Positions 62,628 to 64,000 of a stretch of DNA of 64,000 nucleotides are shown in pieces. The notes under the pieces were generated by a model. It had not been told where the DNA came from, did not search any database, and was given only the letters and a program-made list of their open reading frames with translations. The DNA comes from Populus alba (lineage: Eukaryota > Streptophyta > Magnoliopsida > Malpighiales > Salicaceae), in the NCBI RefSeq assembly GCF_005239225.2, contig NC_133299.1, forward strand, positions 8,932,967 through 8,996,966. The letters are read 5' to 3'. Position 1 is the first letter of the stretch. Every line of letters begins with the position of its first letter. A program made the translations under genes and the position numbers.

Positions 62628-62775
62628 TATCATGTGGTTAAGGATTCAAATATGAACCATTGTGATTTGGGTAGTGTTTTAAGATTGTGATAGCAATTGC
62701 TTTTCAAAATACTTTTCGTTTAGAAGTGCATCAAAATAATGTTTTTTTTTAAAATTATTTTTGATATCAACACAT
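62628..62775. repeat. Dispersed AT-rich repeat, copy B
   Basis: Aligns by eye with 59766-59930 over about 150 bp with scattered differences. The phrase GTGATTTGGGTAGTGTTTTAAG also occurs once more just upstream (about 62601), so the left edge is locally duplicated. Confidence 0.65.
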
Positions 62776-62887
62776 CCTAAAACCAAAATCTCTTTTTGTA
62801 GCGTGGTCAATCTGAAATCTCATTTGACAATTTCCTTTAACCAGAACTAAAATCTCTATCTTTGATTGGGTTAATCTGAAAACCCAA
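62776..62887. repeat. Tandem repeat of about 64 bp, left part
   Basis: Nearly two units with the recurring phrases TTTAACCAGAACTAAAATCT and GGTCAATCTGAAATC/GGTTAATCTGAAAACC. The array resumes after the LINE. Confidence 0.8.
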
Positions 62888-63740
62888 TCTAGTGAGAACA
62901 AGAGACAAGCTGCACTTTGTTGATACTGATGCTTGCTGTGTCTTCTGTCTGGATCATGAGGAAAGCCATAATCACCTATTCTTTGCTTACAGCTGGACAT
63001 CCCTTTTATGGTCAAAGGTGAAATCCTGGCTTCGGCTCTATAGGGGTATGACCACCATTAGTAGTGTTGTTTGGGGCTTTAATATCAGGGGGGAAAACAC
63101 TGTTGCCAGGATGAAAAGGGTCTCCCTCAGCATTTTTGTCTACTTGATATAGGAAGAAAGGAATTAAAGAGTTTTTGAAAACTCTTGCACACTGGTTGAA
63201 TATGTTTTTCAGAGATTTTAGGTTTTATTCTACACGATATTGCACTTTCATGAGCGCAATCATCCTCAAATTTCTGTGAGTTGACTGTATTGGTGGTTGT
63301 TATGGATGTTCTTTATTGGGGGATGTTGTCTTCTCTTTGGTTTACAGTCCATATAGTCACTTCTTCTAAGCTGATTGTATTTGTTGTTGCTGCTTCTCTT
63401 GAAGTTTTGCTGTGCTGCATGATGCTCATGTCTGTCACTCCTTGTAATTTATGGTGCCCAAGGCATCTTCTTTATGTTTCCTGTTTCAGTTGGTGCCCAA
63501 GGCGTCTTCTTACCTACTTGTCTTGGCTTTTGCTTTATGTTAGGTTAGGAACCTTGTAATTTATGGTTCATCACATAACCATTGTCTTCTAATTTTAGCT
63601 TGTTAGCTATGACTTTGATGTAAAGTTTTTCTAGGGAGTCTGTTCCCTGTTTTTGTAAATCACTGTATACGAACTTCCTAGTTCTCCAACACTATAAAAT
63701 TTTGATCTATTTATATACTTACATTTTGATAAAAAAAAAA
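62888..63740 (+). mobile_element. 5'-truncated LINE (non-LTR retrotransposon)
   Basis: It starts inside the zinc-binding domain that follows LINE reverse transcriptase (zf-RVT): RTRDKLHFVDTDACCVFC, HEESHNHLFFAYSW and LLWSKVKSWL. One expected Cys of the finger is Tyr. A stop ends the frame at about 63150. The remainder is 3' UTR-like DNA ending in A10 at 63731-63740. Extreme 5' truncation is typical of LINE insertion. It interrupts the tandem repeat of about 64 bp. Confidence 0.8.
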
Positions 63741-63935
63741 TATGTGTTTGCGGCTTTGTCAACATGAGATCCCATCTAGCGATCCCTTTTAACTAGAACC
63801 AAAATCTCTATCAATAGCTTAGTTAACCTAAAATCCCATTTGATGATTCCTTTTAACAAGAACTAAAATCTTTGTCTTTAGTTGGGTCAACCTGAGATTT
63901 CATCCAGCGATCCTCTTTAACCAGAACTAAAACTT
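63741..63935. repeat. Tandem repeat of about 64 bp, right part
   Basis: About three units with TTTAAC(T/A/C)AGAAC(C/T)AAAATCT and GTCAACCTGAGAT(C/T) phrases, spaced about 64 bp. It is the continuation of the array left of the LINE. Confidence 0.85.
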
Positions 63936-64000
63936 TTCTTTCTGATTACAGGGTTTTTCATTTTCTTTCTTCTTGATGATAGGGTTTGATTAAGTTCTCA

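Noticed and set aside
63281..63559. Plus ORF of 92 codons rich in Val, Leu and Cys
   Set aside because: It lies in the 3' part of the LINE after its coding end. It is low in complexity and resembles no protein.

Overview
The window is nuclear DNA from a dicot plant. Genes are split by short, AT-rich GT-AG introns, intergenic DNA is full of decayed LTR retrotransposons, and the proteins are plant types (thylakoid lumen, SAUR, TSL-kinase interactor, plant TAF8). The repeat flavour suggests Salicaceae (poplar or willow). That is an inference from familiarity with such repeats, not a database match.

Layout. 1-9.7 kb is repeat territory: an LTR-like block (1.0-2.9 kb), a broken Ty3/gypsy pol on the minus strand (2.9-5.95 kb) and a degenerate unrecognised ORF (7.9-8.7 kb). 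10.1-15.3 kb holds a 13-exon minus-strand TKI1-like SANT/MYB gene. 16.4-20.1 kb is a broken Ty1/copia element. 21.5-27.9 kb is a 13-exon minus-strand gene whose reconstructed product joins a phosphoglycerate-kinase-like domain to a TrmB-like tRNA (guanine-N7) methyltransferase domain. 28.7-31.9 kb is an EMC5/MMGT gene on plus, convergent with an intronless TAF8 gene (33.4-34.5 kb, minus). 35.6-37.7 kb is another dead copia element, and 38.6-41.3 kb is non-coding LTR-like repeat. 43.6-44.9 kb is a three-exon small mitochondrial protein, probably a complex I subunit. 46.2-48.6 kb is a five-copy tandem array of about 0.5 kb units. 50.4-53.4 kb is an NHL-repeat membrane protein (minus), divergent from a thylakoid lumen 15 kDa TPM-domain gene (54.4-56.8 kb, plus) that carries a hAT-type MITE in an intron. 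57.5-57.9 kb is a SAUR gene broken by one base. The right end (58-64 kb) is AT-rich, with a MULE transposase fragment and a 5'-truncated LINE sitting in a tandem repeat of about 64 bp.

The genes are unrelated housekeeping loci and form no operon or pathway. The item most worth follow-up is the PGK-TrmB fusion. Reading frame is kept across all 12 splice junctions I derived, the PGK half has lost most catalytic motifs, and the methyltransferase half has Asn where the family has a key Asp. Exon boundaries were worked out by hand from splice signals, frame and family homology. No transcript data or searches were available.
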